The notes under the pieces were generated by a model. The model had not been told where the DNA came from and searched no databases. It was given only the letters and a program-made list of their open reading frames with translations. A stretch of 64,000 bases of DNA. Origin: Plectrocnemia conspersa. Lineage: Eukaryota > Arthropoda > Insecta > Trichoptera > Polycentropodidae. Numbering within the stretch: position 1 is the stretch's first letter; every line of letters starts with the position of its first letter. Positions 61,601-64,000 of the stretch are shown here, in pieces. Location: the NCBI GenBank assembly GCA_009617715.1, contig VTFK01000008.1:2914001-2978000 (forward strand), given 5' to 3'. The position numbers and the translations under genes are program-made.

Positions 61601-62080
61601 GTTGAAGGCCCCAAACTTTTAAGTTCCGTCTCTGGCTACACCTCTGACATTTCACGGAAGATTTACAGACGTCTCATCTCTCGCGTGTCATTGACTGGTC
61701 CGGTCTCACCAACTACTTACTATTCGGCACCAATGTGCTAAAATCTCACAGAACCGAGGCAAACGTTAATTCCGGACTTTGCCTATTTGTCTTTGTGTGT
61801 GTATAAAAACCTCATATTCACTATTCGCAAATACTGTCAAGATTCGCGTGGGTTAGCGCTCTCTCTCTGCGATAGTGTTTTTTGTGCGGCCGCGTCCTTG
61901 AACTTGGTACTCGATACGCAACGTGTGCGACGGCCCTGTGCATGTATGTGTGCGTTAGTGTGCCCGACACGGGTGTGCCAATTTGCACGGACGACACACA
62001 CAGGCACGTGAAGGAAATCGGACGGTGTGTTGGTGTGTTATCAGGGCGGTTCAATCTGAGTGATAAAAACATAAGTCGAT
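61601..62080 (+). promoter_or_regulatory. Promoter-like region with TATA box
   Basis: TATAAAAAC at about 61802 is followed, from 61840, by some 200 bases of GC- and CpG-rich DNA with CTCTCTCTC and GTGTGCG runs. The layout (TATA, then a GC-rich transcribed leader) suggests a plus-strand promoter. No exon or start codon could be tied to it, and the frames here are short. Confidence 0.3.
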
Positions 62081-63384
62081 AGAACAGTTTCTATTGAATA
62101 ATATTGAAGTATCCTTTCAACAGTCAATGGAACTCTAATTGAAAATTATCCATAAATATTCTTTCTCTTGCACTCACTCAGCGAATACATTTTCCAGTTT
62201 CTGCCAATTCCTTTCTATTGTTTTCTGCATCTCTCTTCCCACGGTTCTCATTAAGGTAAAGCGTAATGGAATTATTGCTTTTGTGGTTATGTGTTGTACC
62301 AAAATCGAGTTTAATTAAATTTCTAATAGTATTACCTCTTACATATGAAATGTACCCATATGCATTGAATTCATCAAAAATGTAACACCATTAAATTAAT
62401 CAGTTCGAGTACAGTAAAATTGTAAGCTATAAATAAAACTGCAGGTTTGACCGCATGTCTGCATAGTTTCGTTCAGCTGAGCTTTATATGTTTTATTTAT
62501 ATATTTATTAAATTACTTTGAATTATGGCCGTCATGACATTACAGCTTATCCCAATGCGCCATGACCGCCTACATACATTCTCAAAACAATTAAACAAAC
62601 ACTAAGTTTTTAACTGAAGAGATGTGCATCGTCCCATACTAACTGTACCAGCTCACCATAGCTGTCGCTGAACACATCTTTGTTGATTATAAATAGATAA
62701 GACTCATATTTTTCGGGTCATAATTTTAATATGGTTGTGATCAGAATGTATATTAAATAGGTCAGAGTTTTAACTTTATTTGAACTTTAATTTAATAGTT
62801 GATACCTTAAATATTTGATAAAAACAAAATCTTGTGAAATAATAATAAAAACACAAATTTAAAATGCGTAAGACCAATGCTATACAACGGGGTAAATATA
62901 ATCAACACCTACAAGTGAGTTCTGGGTCCTTAATAATTTTTTATAATCCTGATTTCTGGGATTCACGTTTCAGAAACCGGAACGAGAAAATATAAAAATG
63001 TCCGAGGTGACCTTTTTTTGTCGGGAATTCCTGGGATCCTTCGAATTTTCAATCCCGACTCCCGGGTTAAAAAAAAATCCTCAGAAACAGCATCCAATAA
63101 TAGTGAAACACCAGATTAAAATCAGTGAAATATGTTTTATTAATTACAATCTATTATTAAAGCTTACAATAAATACAATATATAACTATGCACGTCCCAG
63201 CTCGATTTTTTAAAATTATTTGTCATTTTTTTTTCTTAATTTAATAAGTTTACATAATTTTTGGGTGTAATACATTTTTCTAATGTTAAGTACCTAACTT
63301 AATCTACAAAATTTTCAGTTTCTTAAAATTATTTTTTTAGTCTACTTAGATTATTAGGCTAATTATTTATAGAAAAAGATTGAC
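62081..63384. other. AT-rich spacer
   Basis: A less AT-rich piece at about 62950-63080 contains GGAATTCCTGGGATCC. It may be a repeat relic. No gene was recognised. Confidence 0.35.
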
Positions 63385-63579
63385 CAAAACTTCATCACAA
63401 TATTCATTTGCGAGATTAGGTAAATCTAAGAAAACCTAATTTATGATGATCAATTATACAATTTAATTGTATTAGACACAGAAGAAAACACATGGAATTT
63501 GAGTTCAATTCCTTCATGTATTAGTCAATGGAATTCGTACTCTACTTTTTAATGTATTAGTCAAAGATCTATCGTGCTT
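63385..63579 (-). mobile_element. tRNA-derived SINE-like element, copy D
   Basis: Read on minus, it starts AGCACGATAGATC as in copy B. It has a box B-like GAATTGAACTC and then the body TTAGGTTTTCTTAGATTTA and CCTAATCTCGCAAATGAATA. A GACTAATACAT phrase is duplicated in its head. The tail beyond the body is not clearly present. Confidence 0.6.
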
Positions 63580-64000
63580 TTTGCTTACTCATTGTACTTA
63601 AAATGATCTATAACTTATATGCATTTTTTTACATTCGACTCAATATTTTTTCGAACGAAAATTTCATCATGTATTGCCTAACCCCTAACGGAAGTCTATG
63701 TGCCACACAACGCATATCAGCGAAGCTAGTTAAGCGTGCGGCTAAACATCGTATCTGATTGATCGGTGTAGCTTCTCTGCCGTATATGCATCATAGTGTT
63801 TTTTTTTTTATTAAGATTTTAGTATATCTCACTAAAAATAAATAAGTAACGTTTGCAATCGATCTGATTTTTTTAATCGACTTTTTGTATTAAGTTAACT
63901 TTAAAAATCATACCGAAAACGAAACTGAAACCGGATATTCGATTGGTGTCTTTCTGCCTGTGTGTAAATCTATTTTATTTTTTATATCTTTCAGTTTAAC
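63580..64000. other. Window end, nothing assigned
   Basis: A short stretch at 63715-63760 (AGCTAGTTAAGCGTGCGGCT) looks faintly like a tRNA box A, but no matching box B was found. Confidence 0.3.

Noticed and set aside
1..64000. CRISPR arrays, operons, rRNA genes
   Set aside because: None was seen. The sequence is eukaryotic, and repeated units are not regularly spaced.

Overview
The window is AT-rich animal nuclear DNA, most probably from an insect. It has spliced genes with GT-AG introns, tRNA genes with internal Pol III promoters, long intergenic deserts and several families of decayed transposons. The order cannot be settled from the sequence alone. No bacterial, organellar or viral gene set is present.

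There is one clear protein-coding gene, on the plus strand from 14372 to 27195. It is the 3' part of the insect orthologue of MBD5/MBD6 (six-banded, sba in Drosophila). Six coding exons can be joined in phase: a Lys/Arg-rich and Gln-rich exon, a 4.9-kb Asn/Gln/Ser-rich disordered exon, two short exons, a PWWP exon, and the exon with the family's C-terminal helix and stop. The N-terminal exon(s) with the methyl-CpG-binding-like domain were not found. The first visible exon starts mid-codon, so the 14 kb before it is probably intron or upstream DNA. Inside the large exon the reading frame is broken once, near 18850, by what looks like a single missing base.

Region by region: 1-2892 shows nothing I can assign. 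2893-8457 is a nest of related repeats: two copies of a non-coding inverted-repeat element (3201-4245 and 7143-8457) and three copies of a second repeat, one of them inside the second element. 10530-11582 is the corpse of a repetitive-type protein gene. 12039-13128 is a deletion derivative of a Tigger/pogo transposon with TA flanks. 14372-27195 is sba, followed by a probable long 3' UTR. From 29 kb to the end there is no convincing protein gene. That stretch holds tRNA-Asp(GTC) on the minus strand, tRNA-Arg(CCT) on the plus strand, a second Tigger copy (45846-47595), a hAT transposase tail (49388-49556), a 5'-truncated LINE with a poly(A) tail (53386-53960), four copies of a tRNA-derived SINE-like family, a palindromic repeat family with 36-base arms, and several GC-rich islands. 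One island (54924-55325) is bounded by inverted copies of a CCGCCATTTT-containing sequence and contains a good splice-donor match.

I did not find a coherent new multigene system. The most useful leads are the single-base break in sba, the palindromic repeat family, the nested inverted-repeat elements, the island with inverted ends, and a weak six-cysteine ORF with a leader-like start.
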